64,000 nt of DNA from Tamaricihabitans halophyticus (GCF_004340875.1 NZ_SLXQ01000001.1:1302001-1366000); one strand, 5' to 3'; positions 25,812-35,445 are shown, counted from the stretch's first letter. Numbers and translations: made by a program. The notes: generated by a model not told the origin, from the letters alone.

Positions 25812-27033
25812 ACCAGACGCGGACCGCGTGGTGGCGAATCTGTTCCGGCACAGTGCCGGGCAGATCACCGCCACGCTGGTCCGCGTGCTCGGCCCGGATC
25901 GCCTCGAGCTGGCCGAAGAAGCGGTCTCCGAGGCCATGCTGCGGGCCCTCCGGGTCTGGCCGGATGAAGGCGTCCCGGACAATCCGCGCGGCTGGCTGTT
26001 TCGCACCGCACGGAACAGGGCGATCGACGAGTTGCGGCGCGAGGAGTCGCTCCGCGGCAAACTCGTCCTGCTCGACGAACCGGGCACGACCGAGCAGACT
26101 GGGGACGACGCCGAGCTGGCGCTGATCTTCCTGTGCTGCCACCCCGGTCTGCCGCAGGTATCCCAGGTCGCGCTGACGCTCAAAACCGTTGGCGGCCTCG
26201 GCGTCGAGGAGATCGCCGCGGCGTTGCTCAGCAATCCGTCCACAGTGGCGCAACGACTGGTACGCGCGAAACGCTGGCTGCGCGCGGATGCGGTACGGAT
26301 CGAAGTCCCGCCGCCGGACGAACTTCCGGCCAGAGTGGACAGTGTGCTTGCGGTGCTCTACCTGCTGTTCAACGCCGGCTATGACGCCACTACCGGGGAG
26401 AACGCGATCCGGCACGAGCTGTGCGGCGAGGCGATCCGGTTGTGTTCGCTGGTGCTCGCCGATCGGCGCACCGACCTGCCTCGGGCGCGGGCGCTGCTTG
26501 CGTTGATGCAGCTGCAGGCGAGCAGGCTGCCGGCGCGGCTGAACGGCTCGGGCGATCCGTTGCTGCTCGCCGAGCAGGATCGGTCCAAATGGGATCAAGC
26601 GCTGATCGCCTCGGGCGCGCGGAATCTGGCCGGCGCCGCGCAGGGCTCCGAACTCTCGCCGTACCACGTGGAGGCGGCCATCGCGGTCTGCCATGCCAGC
26701 GCGCGAGATGAGCAGAGCACCGACTGGCTGCGGATCGTCTCGCTCTACGATCAGCTGCTCGCGCTGCGCCCGTCCCCGGTCGTCGAGCTGAACCGGGGTA
26801 TCGCGCTGGCCATGGCGGACGGGCCGCAGGCAGGCATCGCAATACTCGAAGGCCTGGCGAACCGCGGCGAGCTAGCCAACTACGTGCTGCTGCCTTCCGC
26901 ACTCGGCGCACTGCGGCTACGCGCGGATGATCCAGCTCGCGCCGCCGTGCACTACCGCGAAGCGCTCGAGCTGCCGTGCTCGGAGCCCACGCGCAGGTTC
27001 CTGGCCAACCAGCTCGCCAAGTGCACCCGGTAA
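25792..27033 (+). CDS. ECF sigma factor of the ECF42 type with TPR-like C terminus
   Basis: 413 residues from GTG 25792. Region 2 is EEAVSEAMLRALRVWPDEGV to RGWLFRTARNRAIDELRR; region 4 is LGVEEIAAALLSNPSTVAQRLVRAKRWLR. The extra 200-residue helical domain (from RVDSVLAVLYLLFNAGY) is the diagnostic of ECF42, which are linked to DGPF proteins instead of anti-sigma factors. No anti-sigma gene is present here. The C-terminal domain is thought to control activity. GTG 25828 is an alternative start. Confidence 0.93.
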   Translation: MSTSSSEPDADRVVANLFRHSAGQITATLVRVLGPDRLELAEEAVSEAMLRALRVWPDEGVPDNPRGWLFRTARNRAIDELRREESLRGKLVLLDEPGTTEQTGDDAELALIFLCCHPGLPQVSQVALTLKTVGGLGVEEIAAALLSNPSTVAQRLVRAKRWLRADAVRIEVPPPDELPARVDSVLAVLYLLFNAGYDATTGENAIRHELCGEAIRLCSLVLADRRTDLPRARALLALMQLQASRLPARLNGSGDPLLLAEQDRSKWDQALIASGARNLAGAAQGSELSPYHVEAAIAVCHASARDEQSTDWLRIVSLYDQLLALRPSPVVELNRGIALAMADGPQAGIAILEGLANRGELANYVLLPSALGALRLRADDPARAAVHYREALELPCSEPTRRFLANQLAKCTR

Positions 27034-27045
27034 CCGATCTTTCGG

Positions 27046-28707
27046 TCAGTGCTTGGCGGCGATCGCGCGGAGGTCCTCGTCGCCCTCGTCCGCGTGGTAG
27101 TCGGAACCGGTGGTCACGTCCTGGCCAGCCGGCACCTTCATCGCCCGCACGATCAGCGTGACGATGACCGCGATCAGCAGGTTCGCCACCAGTGCGACGA
27201 ATCCCGGGTAGACCATCGTTTCCTCACCAGCGAATGGCCGCCAGCCGAAAATGGACAGCTGGTCGAGGGCGAGCGCGGAACCACCGAAATGCTCCTTGCC
27301 GGTCGCCGGGTTCGGGATGCTGTACAGCATCGCGATACCCCAGAAGATGCCGACCGCCCAGCCGGCGATCAGCCCGATCCGGTGGAACCACCTGGTGTAA
27401 AGCGAAAGCGCGACGGCGGGCAGGGTCTGCAGGATCAGCACTCCACCGATCAGTTGCAGGTCAATGGAGAACTGCGGATCGATGAACAGGATGAACGCCA
27501 CCGCGCCGAACTTCACCACGAGCGAGGCCAGTTTCGCCTGTTTCGCTTCCTGTGCCGGGGTGGCATCCCGTTTCAGGTACTCCTTGTACACATTGCGCGT
27601 CCACAGGTTCGCCGCCGCGATGGACATCACCGCGGCCGGCACCAGCGCGCCGATGCCGATCGCGGCGAAGGCGATACCGGCAAACCAGGAGGGGAACTCC
27701 TGGCCGAACAGCACCGGCACCACGGTATTCGAGTCCGGCCGGCCAGTCGCCGCGTTGGTGATCGGCTCGATTCCCGCGGACAGCGCGACGAAACCAAGCA
27801 GCGCGAGCAGTCCAAGTAGGAAGGAATATGCCGGCAGCGCCGCCATATTGCGCTTGATCACCTTGCGCCCGCGCGCCGCGAAGATCGCGGTGAGCGCGTG
27901 CGGGTAGAGGAACAGCGCGAGCGCGGAGCCAAGTGCCAGCGTGGCGTACTGCAGCTGGCTGGGTTCGGCGAGCACCAGCGAACCAGAAGGCTTACCCGTT
28001 GCCGGGTTGGTCTGGCTGAGCGCTTCCGCGGCGTCGCCGAAGATCGCTTCCCAGCCGCCGAGTTTGCTCGGCAGGTAGAACACCGCGGCGAAGATCACGA
28101 TGTAGATGAGCACGTCCTTGACGAACGCGATCAGCGCCGGCGCGCGTAGCCCGGACTGGTAGGTGTAGAGCGCCAGGATCACGAAGGCCACCAGCAGCGG
28201 CAGATGTCCGAGGATCCCGGAACCGTTCAGCCCCATGGTGCGCAGCACGGCTTCCAGCCCGACCAGCTGCAACGCGATGTACGGCATGGTGGCGACCAAC
28301 CCGGTGATCGCGATCGCCAGTGCGAGGGTGGGCGAGCCGAACCGACCGCGAACGTAATCCGCCGAGGTGACAAACCCGTGCATGCGGGAAACCGACCAGA
28401 GGCGCAGCGCCGGCAGCAGCACGATTGGGTAGGCGATCACCGCATACGGCATCGCGAAGAAGCCCATCGCGCCAGCACCGAAGATCAGCGCGGGCACCGC
28501 CACGAAGGTATAGGCGGTGTAGAGGTCGCCGCCAAGCAGGAACCAGGTGATCCAGGCGCCGAACTTGCGCCCGCCGAGCCCCCACTCGTCGAGGTGATCA
28601 AGGGTGTGCCCGGCCTTCCATCGCGCAGCGACAAAGCCGAGCACGGTGACCAGCAGGAACAGCGCCGTGAAGATGGCCAGCTCGGTCCACTGTAGTCCCG
28701 AGGTCAT
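27046..28707 (-). CDS. Sodium:solute symporter (SSS family), monocarboxylate-permease-like
   Basis: 553 residues with about 13 hydrophobic helices. SSS features include GGRKFGAWITWFLLGGDLYTAY near the N terminus, SADYVRGRFGSPTLAL, and GIGALVPAAVMSIAAANL later on. The gene downstream on the transcript is not coupled, but the gene upstream (DUF3311) overlaps by 4 bases, the pairing known for actinobacterial and proteobacterial monocarboxylate/actP-like permeases. Substrate unproved; acetate, lactate or pyruvate are likely. Confidence 0.88.
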   Translation of the reverse strand: MTSGLQWTELAIFTALFLLVTVLGFVAARWKAGHTLDHLDEWGLGGRKFGAWITWFLLGGDLYTAYTFVAVPALIFGAGAMGFFAMPYAVIAYPIVLLPALRLWSVSRMHGFVTSADYVRGRFGSPTLALAIAITGLVATMPYIALQLVGLEAVLRTMGLNGSGILGHLPLLVAFVILALYTYQSGLRAPALIAFVKDVLIYIVIFAAVFYLPSKLGGWEAIFGDAAEALSQTNPATGKPSGSLVLAEPSQLQYATLALGSALALFLYPHALTAIFAARGRKVIKRNMAALPAYSFLLGLLALLGFVALSAGIEPITNAATGRPDSNTVVPVLFGQEFPSWFAGIAFAAIGIGALVPAAVMSIAAANLWTRNVYKEYLKRDATPAQEAKQAKLASLVVKFGAVAFILFIDPQFSIDLQLIGGVLILQTLPAVALSLYTRWFHRIGLIAGWAVGIFWGIAMLYSIPNPATGKEHFGGSALALDQLSIFGWRPFAGEETMVYPGFVALVANLLIAVIVTLIVRAMKVPAGQDVTTGSDYHADEGDEDLRAIAAKH

Positions 28708-28967
28708 GCATCACGCTCCGATTCCGTACTACCGCGCCGGTTGCCGGCACGATCATCCCTGGTCATCCGGTAAACGATCACTACACAGGTCACGCCGACG
28801 AACACCCAGGCAAGCTGGGCCCAGTAGAAGAACGGGATACCGAACAGCTTCGGTTCGATCCGGTTGAACAGTGGTGGGTACAGGGTCAGCAGTGGAACAA
28901 GCAGGAGCAGGTTCCACGCGTTCCACCGCAGCCCCGTCGGCCGGTTCGAACTAGATGGCGAAGCCAT
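28704..28967 (-). CDS. DUF3311 small membrane subunit of the symporter
   Basis: 87 residues with two transmembrane helices (LLLLVPLLTLYPPLF and YWAQLAWVFVGVTCVVIVYR) joined by a short loop NRIEPKLFGIPFF, the DUF3311 pattern. The stop codon overlaps the symporter start by 4 bases, so it is translated together with it and is probably an accessory subunit. GAGG lies 8 bases before the ATG. Confidence 0.88.
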   Translation of the reverse strand: MASPSSSNRPTGLRWNAWNLLLLVPLLTLYPPLFNRIEPKLFGIPFFYWAQLAWVFVGVTCVVIVYRMTRDDRAGNRRGSTESERDA

Positions 28968-29194
28968 ATCCGTTGCCTCTCGCGAGCTGTCCAGCAGGGT
29001 GCGCGCACCGCGCCTGGCGAATGTTAGAGCGACACGGCCCGGATCACCAGCTCCGGTACGTACCAGGTCGACATCGGCCCGTTGCCTGGCGAGTTAACCC
29101 GATCATCGGCATTGCATCCGTTCGCCGGGTATGCGCATAGTCACTCGCGGTACAGACTCGGGTGATCCACTCGGCCTACGGATGAGAGATGTAC

Positions 29195-30871
29195 ATGACA
29201 AGGATTCGAACCCTGGTCGGGGTTCCGCTGATGGCAAGTGCGCTGCTGCTAGCTGGTCAGCCGGTGCTGGCCGAACCAGCGGTACAACCGACCCAGCCCA
29301 GCGTGCCGGACCGCTACCTGGATCAGCAGCTCAACTGGAAACCGTGTTTCCCGGACGGCCCACCGCCCGACCTGCCGCCAGCCGCGCAGGAGTTGCAGTG
29401 CGCCAGTTTCACCGCGCCACGCGACTGGTTCCGACCGGATGACAAGCAGGATGTGACGGTGGCGGTCAGCAGGCTGCCCGCGACCGGCGAAGCGACCGCG
29501 AGCGTGCTGACCAACCCTGGCGGCCCTGGCGCGCCCGGTCGGACCACCCCACTGAACTTCGGTGAACGGGATCGGCTGCGCGCCAGCCAGGAGATCATCG
29601 GCATCGATCCGCGCGGCACCGGCGACAGCACGAACATCACCTGCGGGGACAAGGCCCAGCTGGATGCCGAGCTCGATCCGCGCGACCGTGGCCAGGGAAA
29701 CCTCGACCTCATCCTGAATTCGAACGAGCTCATCGCCCAGTTCTGCCAGGAGAAATCCGGCGAGCTGGGTCAGTACGTGAACACCGAGCAGACCGTGCGG
29801 GACTATGACCTGCTGCGCCAGCTGCTCGACAGGGAAACCGTGAACTGGGTCGGCTATTCCGGCGGGACCTGGCTCGGCGCGCACTACGCGACCGCTTTCC
29901 CGGACAGCGTGGGCAGATTCGTGCTCGACTCCAATGTCGAATTCACCACGACGTTCCAGGATTCCTTCGACTGGCAGCCGCTCGGGTTCGAACGCAGATT
30001 CCGGGAGGACTTCCTGCCGTGGGTGGCCAAATACGACTCGACGTACCAACTCGGTGCCACCGGGGAAGAAGTACGCCAGGCCTACGAGGACATCCGGGCC
30101 GCCCTCACCAAGCAACTGCTCGAAGTGGACGGTACGGAGATCACCGCGCCTGGCCTGGACGAGGCGATCGCCGGTTCGCTGTACAGCAAGGATGCCTTCC
30201 CCGCGCTGGCCGAGAATCTGGCTGGCCTTGCCGAGCTGACCGGCGTGCGACCAGCACCGGCCAGTAGGGCGGCCTCGACTGAGCAGATCGCGGCGCGATA
30301 CCAGACGGCGACCGAAGGCGGACCGCAACTGCGTGCCCCACAAAGCTACGACGACGCCTACGACGCCAGCTTCATCACGATCACCTGCAATGACACCCCG
30401 TGGACCGATGACAGGGACAGTCTGCTGCGCAAGTCCGCGGAGTTCGGCGAGAAGTGGCCGCTGCTCGGTTGGGGTTGGGTTGCTCAGCCCTGCATCAGTT
30501 GGGATCGCCCGGCGGTTTCGCTGCCGACCCCGACCGGCGCCGGGGTGCCACCGGTGCTCATGGTGCAGTCCACCAACGACCCGGCCACGCCACTGGAGGG
30601 CGCGCGCAGGGCACATGAGCGCTTCGCTGGATCGCGCATGATCACCGTCGCTGACGAGGGTGATCACGGGATCTACGCGTTCACCGGGAACGAGTGCGTG
30701 GACGAACAGGTGGAGCGCTACCTGGTCGATGGCGAAGTTCCGGCAGGCGACACCACCTGCCCCGGTATGCCACTGCCGAATGCGGAGGAGCCGGAGGCGA
30801 ACTCCGACGAACCGCGGGGTTTGGACCAGGACGCGGCCTACCGCGAGGCAGCCGGCAGTATGCCGCGCTGA
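29195..30871 (+). CDS. Secreted alpha/beta hydrolase, tripeptidyl-aminopeptidase (TAP/SlpD) family
   Basis: 558 residues from ATG 29195, with GAGAG 6 bases upstream (ATG 29189 would add two). Signal peptide to about residue 28. The nucleophile elbow GYSGG has Ser222; the acid is in STNDPATP and the histidine in DEGDHGIYAF, followed by the TAP-like C-terminal domain. LTNPGGPGAPG is the oxyanion region. It probably cleaves peptides outside the cell. Acidic C-terminal tail. Several Cys pairs fit a secreted protein. Confidence 0.9.
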   Translation: MTRIRTLVGVPLMASALLLAGQPVLAEPAVQPTQPSVPDRYLDQQLNWKPCFPDGPPPDLPPAAQELQCASFTAPRDWFRPDDKQDVTVAVSRLPATGEATASVLTNPGGPGAPGRTTPLNFGERDRLRASQEIIGIDPRGTGDSTNITCGDKAQLDAELDPRDRGQGNLDLILNSNELIAQFCQEKSGELGQYVNTEQTVRDYDLLRQLLDRETVNWVGYSGGTWLGAHYATAFPDSVGRFVLDSNVEFTTTFQDSFDWQPLGFERRFREDFLPWVAKYDSTYQLGATGEEVRQAYEDIRAALTKQLLEVDGTEITAPGLDEAIAGSLYSKDAFPALAENLAGLAELTGVRPAPASRAASTEQIAARYQTATEGGPQLRAPQSYDDAYDASFITITCNDTPWTDDRDSLLRKSAEFGEKWPLLGWGWVAQPCISWDRPAVSLPTPTGAGVPPVLMVQSTNDPATPLEGARRAHERFAGSRMITVADEGDHGIYAFTGNECVDEQVERYLVDGEVPAGDTTCPGMPLPNAEEPEANSDEPRGLDQDAAYREAAGSMPR

Positions 30872-30875
30872 GGCT

Positions 30876-31132
30876 TTGTCAAACCACTGTCCGTACCTGT
30901 TGACAACCGCGGTGTGCGGTCGGCTGCTTGTTGACAGGCTGGGCATCTGTTGACAACTACCCGGCGATCGGAACCCGGTCGGCGCAGCGTCCCGACGCAG
31001 CGTTCCGCAGATCAGCGGGCATTTCACACGTACGGCCGATTGGCATTAACAGGTCCACAGGTTGTGCACAGAGTTATCCACAACCTGTGGGCAACTGTTA
31101 TCCACAGGCTTGCCGGGTGTCCACGGGGATAA
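30876..31132. other. Cluster of DnaA boxes
   Basis: Two perfect TTATCCACA boxes (31074-31082, 31098-31106), TTGTGCACA (31062-31070) and the inverted TTGCCCACA (plus-strand TGTGGGCAA 31086-31094) lie within 45 bases. Weaker 7-of-9 boxes start at 31051, 31117 and 31124. To the left, TGTTGACAA at 30898 and 30948 and TGTTGACAG at 30929 read TTGTCAACA or CTGTCAACA on the minus strand, one or two changes from the actinobacterial box TTGTCCACA; TTGTCAAAC at 30876 is weaker still. About ten boxes in 257 bases, between convergent genes, with no dnaA, dnaN or rpmH nearby. Confidence 0.72.
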
Positions 31133-31482
31133 CTGGTGCAACACCGGGACACCCGGCTGTCAGCCAGGTATCGGCCGTTCGGCCGCTTGCACCGCGTCCG
31201 GTCGGCGATCTTCGCCTGCGCCTGTTTGATCAGCCGCAGCACGCCGGCGGAAAGCTCGGCGGCACTGCCATCGGTTGCCTGCTCGGAGATGCGGATATCG
31301 GTGACGGCGCCACTGGTGGAAACGGTGACGGCAAGCGAGCCGTCCGGGGTCCGCTCGGTGACCGTCGTGTCCGCCATCCGCTGGTGGACCTGGCCATACT
31401 GCTCGGCGAGGCGCTGTGAGTCGCTCACGAGCTGTTTCATCCGCGTGATCGCGGAGTCAGGTCGGTAACTGCCCCCGCTCAT
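31024..31482 (-). CDS. YbaB/EbfC-like protein with abnormal C terminus (probably degenerate)
   Basis: Residues 1-94 fit the YbaB/EbfC nucleoid-protein family as found in actinobacteria: MKQLVSDSQRLAEQYGQVHQ, then GSLAVTVSTSGAVTDIRIS and a helix with AELSAGVLRLIKQAQAKIAD. From about residue 95 (near 31200) to the stop the translation loses all family character and reads straight through the DnaA-box cluster. The natural end was probably lost by a rearrangement or frameshift. It may still be made as an altered protein. Confidence 0.55.
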   Translation of the reverse strand: MSGGSYRPDSAITRMKQLVSDSQRLAEQYGQVHQRMADTTVTERTPDGSLAVTVSTSGAVTDIRISEQATDGSAAELSAGVLRLIKQAQAKIADRTRCKRPNGRYLADSRVSRCCTSYPRGHPASLWITVAHRLWITLCTTCGPVNANRPYV

Positions 31483-31648
31483 TCGTTCAAAGCTGTCACG
31501 ACCTGCTGTTGGTCAATTACCCCAACAGCGTAGAGCGCGCGTGATTGCATCTGGGGTTTTCCTGTGAATTGAACCTCGGAACCAATGCGCCCGAAAACAC
31601 ATCGGATATCCGAGTTGCATTAGCTAAGCAGGGGAGAGGTGGAATTAC

Positions 31649-33547
31649 GTGCGCCAGTCTCATGCCCGCTGGCCAGCGCTGGTTACCGCGCTGGGGGTCA
31701 GCCTCGGGCTCGCACTGTTCAGCGCCACACCGGTCAGCGCTCAGGAGGAGACGGAAAAGACCGCGCCGGTCATGGTGACCATGGACGCGTCCGGCTCGAT
31801 GGCCGATGAGCTCGACGGCACGACGAAGATGGATGCCGCCAAGGACGCGCTGAACACGCTGGTTGACGGGCTCGACTCGGACGCCGAGATGGGCCTGCAG
31901 GTCTACGGCTCGAAGGGTGCCGGATCCGGTTCAGGGAACCCGACCTGCGAGGACATCAGCACCGAAGTACCGGTCGGCCCGGTAGATGCGGCGCAGATCA
32001 AGAGCAAGGTCGCCGCGCTGGAGCCCGCGGGAGAAACGCCGATCGGTGACTCGTTGAAGCAGGCCGCGCAGGAGCTGCCGGACGAGGGACCGCGCGCGAT
32101 CGTGTTGATCTCCGACGGCATCGACACCTGTGCCCCGCCGGACCCGTGTGAGGTCGCCAAGGATCTGGCCGAGGACGGCGTGGACCTCGCGGTACACACG
32201 GTCGGTTTCCAGATCGACGAGAAGGCCAAGGAGCAGCTGTCCTGCATCGCGGAAAGCACCGGCGGCAGCTACACCGACGCGCCGGACGCGAAGACGCTGG
32301 ACGAGCAGCTGCCGAAGGTCGTGGAGCGGGCACAACGGCAGTACGAGGCCGAGGGCATCCCGATCACGGGGACCGAGGACTACCCGGACGCGCCGGAGAT
32401 CGAGGCCGGCCAGTACGTCGACGAGATCGACTCCGGTCAGCGCAAGCACTACAAGATCGAGATTCCGGACGGCTACTCGGTGCACTTCGCGGCCACCGCG
32501 ATCATGCCGAAGGACGAGACCGGCGGCTGGGCGAAGTTGAATACCAGCGTGATGGACCCGCAGGGCCAGGCATGCGCCGGTAACGATGAGAGCTTCGCCG
32601 TTCGATCCGGAAACAGTTGGCAAGCCCACGGCACCTCGGCGTTCGGCTGGGACAGCAGCACCGAGGGCGATTGCAACGCAGATGGCGAGTACTACCTGAC
32701 CGTCGAGCGGGACGGGCCGAGCGAATCCAAGTACTGGACCTGGGAAACCGAGCTGATCGTGGTGCTCGAGCCACCGCTCGCCGGTTCCGCTGGTCCCGCC
32801 GAGAACACCTCGGAGGTGCCATTCGACAACCCCGGCGGTTCGGATAAACCGGTCACCGGTGGCGGCAGCTTCAATGACGCGACCGAACTCCCGGACAGCG
32901 GCACCTACACGGACACCGTGCGGGGCCAGGAGATGGCCACCTACAAGATCAAGCTCGACTGGGGCGAGTCGCTTGCCGTTCAGGTCAACGGCAAGAACCC
33001 GACCAAGGAGTGGGCACGTCTCACTTCGACGGTCTACGACCCGACCCGCAAGAGTGGCAGCGACTGGGACGACTTCAGCAGCGTCAAGGACGACACCGAA
33101 ACGCTGGATGACATCGCCACTCCTCGGGTGCTGTACAACAACCGGGGCGAGCGGGACGAGCTCCGGCCGGGTATCGCCGGCTGGTACTACATCACGGTGC
33201 AGGTCGGCGAATCCCCGAACAGCAAGGTCGAGATGCCGATCCGGATGTTCGTGAGCAAGGGTGGGGAGAAGGTCGCCCCGCCGGAGTACGCGCAGGTCGA
33301 TGGGAACCCGGCGGGTCCGATAACCGAGCCGCAGGCGCCCGAGTCCGAGGAGCAGGGACAGCAGGCGCAGAGCGTCGATCAGACCGCCGGTGAGCAGGAC
33401 GGCGGCATCCCCGTCTGGGTCTGGTTCACCATCGGTGGCGCGGTGGTCCTCGGTATCGGCATTGCCTCCGGCCTCACCGCGGCGGCCAAGAAGAAGCGCA
33501 AGGCAGCGGCCGCGCAGCAGTACTACGGCGGCGGCTACTGGCAGTAG
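31649..33547 (+). CDS. Secreted/membrane-anchored von Willebrand factor A domain protein
   Basis: 632 residues from a GTG behind GGGGAGAGG. Signal peptide (cleavage near residue 31), then a VWA domain (about 38-230) with the metal site D46-A-S-G-S, a Thr in AGETPIGDSL and Asp in LISDGIDTC. Two beta-rich domains of about 130 residues each follow, then an acidic linker, one helix (about 588-612) and a short basic Gln/Tyr/Gly tail. So the VWA domain is displayed outside and anchored at the C terminus. Ligand unknown; surface adhesion or complex assembly is possible. Confidence 0.85.
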   Translation: MRQSHARWPALVTALGVSLGLALFSATPVSAQEETEKTAPVMVTMDASGSMADELDGTTKMDAAKDALNTLVDGLDSDAEMGLQVYGSKGAGSGSGNPTCEDISTEVPVGPVDAAQIKSKVAALEPAGETPIGDSLKQAAQELPDEGPRAIVLISDGIDTCAPPDPCEVAKDLAEDGVDLAVHTVGFQIDEKAKEQLSCIAESTGGSYTDAPDAKTLDEQLPKVVERAQRQYEAEGIPITGTEDYPDAPEIEAGQYVDEIDSGQRKHYKIEIPDGYSVHFAATAIMPKDETGGWAKLNTSVMDPQGQACAGNDESFAVRSGNSWQAHGTSAFGWDSSTEGDCNADGEYYLTVERDGPSESKYWTWETELIVVLEPPLAGSAGPAENTSEVPFDNPGGSDKPVTGGGSFNDATELPDSGTYTDTVRGQEMATYKIKLDWGESLAVQVNGKNPTKEWARLTSTVYDPTRKSGSDWDDFSSVKDDTETLDDIATPRVLYNNRGERDELRPGIAGWYYITVQVGESPNSKVEMPIRMFVSKGGEKVAPPEYAQVDGNPAGPITEPQAPESEEQGQQAQSVDQTAGEQDGGIPVWVWFTIGGAVVLGIGIASGLTAAAKKKRKAAAAQQYYGGGYWQ

Positions 33548-33555
33548 CTACAAGT

Positions 33556-33594
33556 ACGCCCCGTGACCGTGTTCTTAACGCGGTCACGGGGCGT
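33556..33594. terminator. Bidirectional terminator between the VWA gene and pckG
   Basis: Arms ACGCCCCGTGACCG (33556-33569) and CGGTCACGGGGCGT (33581-33594) form a perfect 14-bp stem with an 11-base loop, placed between convergent stop codons. Its loop and inner arms (GTGACCGTGTTCTT) resemble half a unit of the dispersed gene-end repeat. Confidence 0.8.
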
Positions 33595-33621
33595 CGCTCG
33601 TGCTAAGGACCGTAAAGCTGG

Positions 33622-35445
33622 CTAGCCGAGGCGCTGCTTCAGTGCCTCGAGTTCGTCGCGCATCCCGCTCGGCAGCTTGTCGCCGATCTGCTCGAACCAC
33701 GCTTCGATGCCGGGGATCTCCGCCCGCCATTCGTCCACATTGACCTTCAGGCAGGCTTCGATATCCGCCGGGTCATCGTCCAACCCGGACAGATCGAGGT
33801 GTTCGGCAGCGGGCACGTGGCCGATCGGCGTCTCCACCGCGGCAGCCTTACCCTCGATCCGCTGGATCGCCCACTTGAGCACGCGGGAGTTCTCCCCGAA
33901 TCCGGGCCACAGGATCCGCCGGTTCTCATCCCTGCGGAACCAGTTCACGTAGAAGATCTTCGGCAGCTTCCCGGCATCCGCCCGCTTACCGGTGTCGATC
34001 CAGTGCTGGAAGTAGTCACCCGCGTGGTAACCGATGAACGGCAGCATCGCCATCGGGTCCCTGCGCACCTCGCCGACCTTGCCCGCGGCGGCCGCGGTCT
34101 TCTCCGAAGACAGCGTGGCGCCCATGAAGACACCGTGCTGCCAGTCGCGCGATTCGGTGACCAGCGGGATGGTGTCCGCCCGACGCCCACCGAACAGGAT
34201 CGCGGAGATCGGCACGCCCTTCGGATCGTCCCACTCCGGGGCCAGGATCGGGCACTGCGACATCGGCGTGCAGTACCGCGAGTTGGGGTGCGCGGCCTTC
34301 TCGTCCGAATCCGGCGTCCAGTCCCGCTTCTTCCAGGACGTGGCATGCGCCGGCTCGTTTTCCATCTCCTCCCACCAGACGTCGCCGTCATCGGTCAGCG
34401 CGACGTTGGTGAACACCGAATTGCCCTGCGCGATCGTGCGCATCGCGTTCGGGTTGGTCTTCCAGTTGGTGCCCGGCGCGACGCCGAAGAAGCCCGCCTC
34501 CGGGTTCACCGCGTACAGCCGGCCATCGTCGCCGAAGTGCATCCAGGCGATATCGTCGCCGAGCGTTTCCACCTTCCAGCCGGGGATGGTCGGCTCGAGC
34601 ATGGCCAGGTTGGTCTTCCCGCAGGCGCTGGGGAACGCGGCTGCGACGTAGTAGACCTGTTTCTCCGGCGAAGTGAGTTTCAGGATCAGCATGTGCTCCG
34701 CGAGCCAGCCCTCCTCGCGCGCCATCGACGAAGCGATCCGCAGCGAGTAGCACTTCTTGCCGAGCAGTGCGTTGCCGCCATAGCCGGAGCCGAAGCTCCA
34801 GATCATCCGCTCCTCGGGAAAGTGCGTGATGTACTTGGTCTCGTTGCACGGCCAGGGAACATCCTGCTGGCCCGGCTCGAGCGGGGCTCCGATGGAGTGC
34901 AGGCAGGGCACGAACTCGCGCTCGGTGCCGTCCTCGGCGACGAACCGGTCAAGCGCCTTGGTGCCCATCCTGGTCATCACCCGCATCGAGACCACGACGT
35001 ACTCGGAATCGGTGATCTCCACGCCGAGCATCGGCCGCTGCGCGCTGAGCGGTCCCATGCAGAACGGGATCACGTACATCGTACGACCACGCATGCAGCC
35101 CCGGTAGAGCTCCGTCATGATCGCTTTCATCTCGTCCGGGTTCATCCAGTTGTTCGTCGGACCGCAGTCCTCCTGCTCCCGCGAACAGATGTAGGTGCGC
35201 TCCTCGACCCTGGCCACGTCATCCGGGTCAGAGGCGGCCCAGTAGGAGTTCGGCTGCTTCTGCAGCGGAACGAACGTGCCGGCCGCAACCAGCTGAGCGG
35301 TCATCCGCTCCCACTCCGCGTCGGATCCGTCTACCCAGACCACCCGGTCAGGCGTGGTCAGTTCGGCAACTTCATGTACCCAAGACACCAGTCGCTCATG
35401 CGTCGTGGGTGCGCTTTCCAGACCTGGAATGGTCACTGACGTCAT
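33622..35445 (-). CDS. pckG: Phosphoenolpyruvate carboxykinase (GTP)
   Basis: 607 residues, the full length of GTP-type PEPCK. The P-loop region is [17 protein letters not shown] and the second kinase motif is [22 protein letters not shown]; the reactive cysteine is in the first of these. It makes phosphoenolpyruvate from oxaloacetate for gluconeogenesis. The long upstream region (35446-35600) is its promoter. In mycobacteria pckA lies close to trmB, which here is 15 kb away. Confidence 0.97.
   Translation of the reverse strand: MTSVTIPGLESAPTTHERLVSWVHEVAELTTPDRVVWVDGSDAEWERMTAQLVAAGTFVPLQKQPNSYWAASDPDDVARVEERTYICSREQEDCGPTNNWMNPDEMKAIMTELYRGCMRGRTMYVIPFCMGPLSAQRPMLGVEITDSEYVVVSMRVMTRMGTKALDRFVAEDGTEREFVPCLHSIGAPLEPGQQDVPWPCNETKYITHFPEERMIWSFGSGYGGNALLGKKCYSLRIASSMAREEGWLAEHMLILKLTSPEKQVYYVAAAFPSACGKTNLAMLEPTIPGWKVETLGDDIAWMHFGDDGRLYAVNPEAGFFGVAPGTNWKTNPNAMRTIAQGNSVFTNVALTDDGDVWWEEMENEPAHATSWKKRDWTPDSDEKAAHPNSRYCTPMSQCPILAPEWDDPKGVPISAILFGGRRADTIPLVTESRDWQHGVFMGATLSSEKTAAAAGKVGEVRRDPMAMLPFIGYHAGDYFQHWIDTGKRADAGKLPKIFYVNWFRRDENRRILWPGFGENSRVLKWAIQRIEGKAAAVETPIGHVPAAEHLDLSGLDDDPADIEACLKVNVDEWRAEIPGIEAWFEQIGDKLPSGMRDELEALKQRLG

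Noticed and set aside
29204-29215. GGATTCGAACCC, resembling a tRNA T arm on the minus strand
   Set aside because: No acceptor stem, D arm or anticodon stem can be built around it, and it lies in the signal peptide of a clear gene.
29249-31027. 592-codon open frame opposite the TAP-type hydrolase
   Set aside because: Shadow of a hydrolase with an intact catalytic triad; it also crosses the DnaA-box cluster.
30872-31132. Interpretation of this cluster as the main chromosomal oriC
   Set aside because: Actinobacterial oriC lies between dnaA and dnaN, which are not in the window; kept as an oriC-like cluster only.
33799-35439. Long open frame opposite pckG (about 546 codons)
   Set aside because: It is the antisense shadow of a complete PEPCK gene with perfect motifs; high GC creates long open frames on the other strand.
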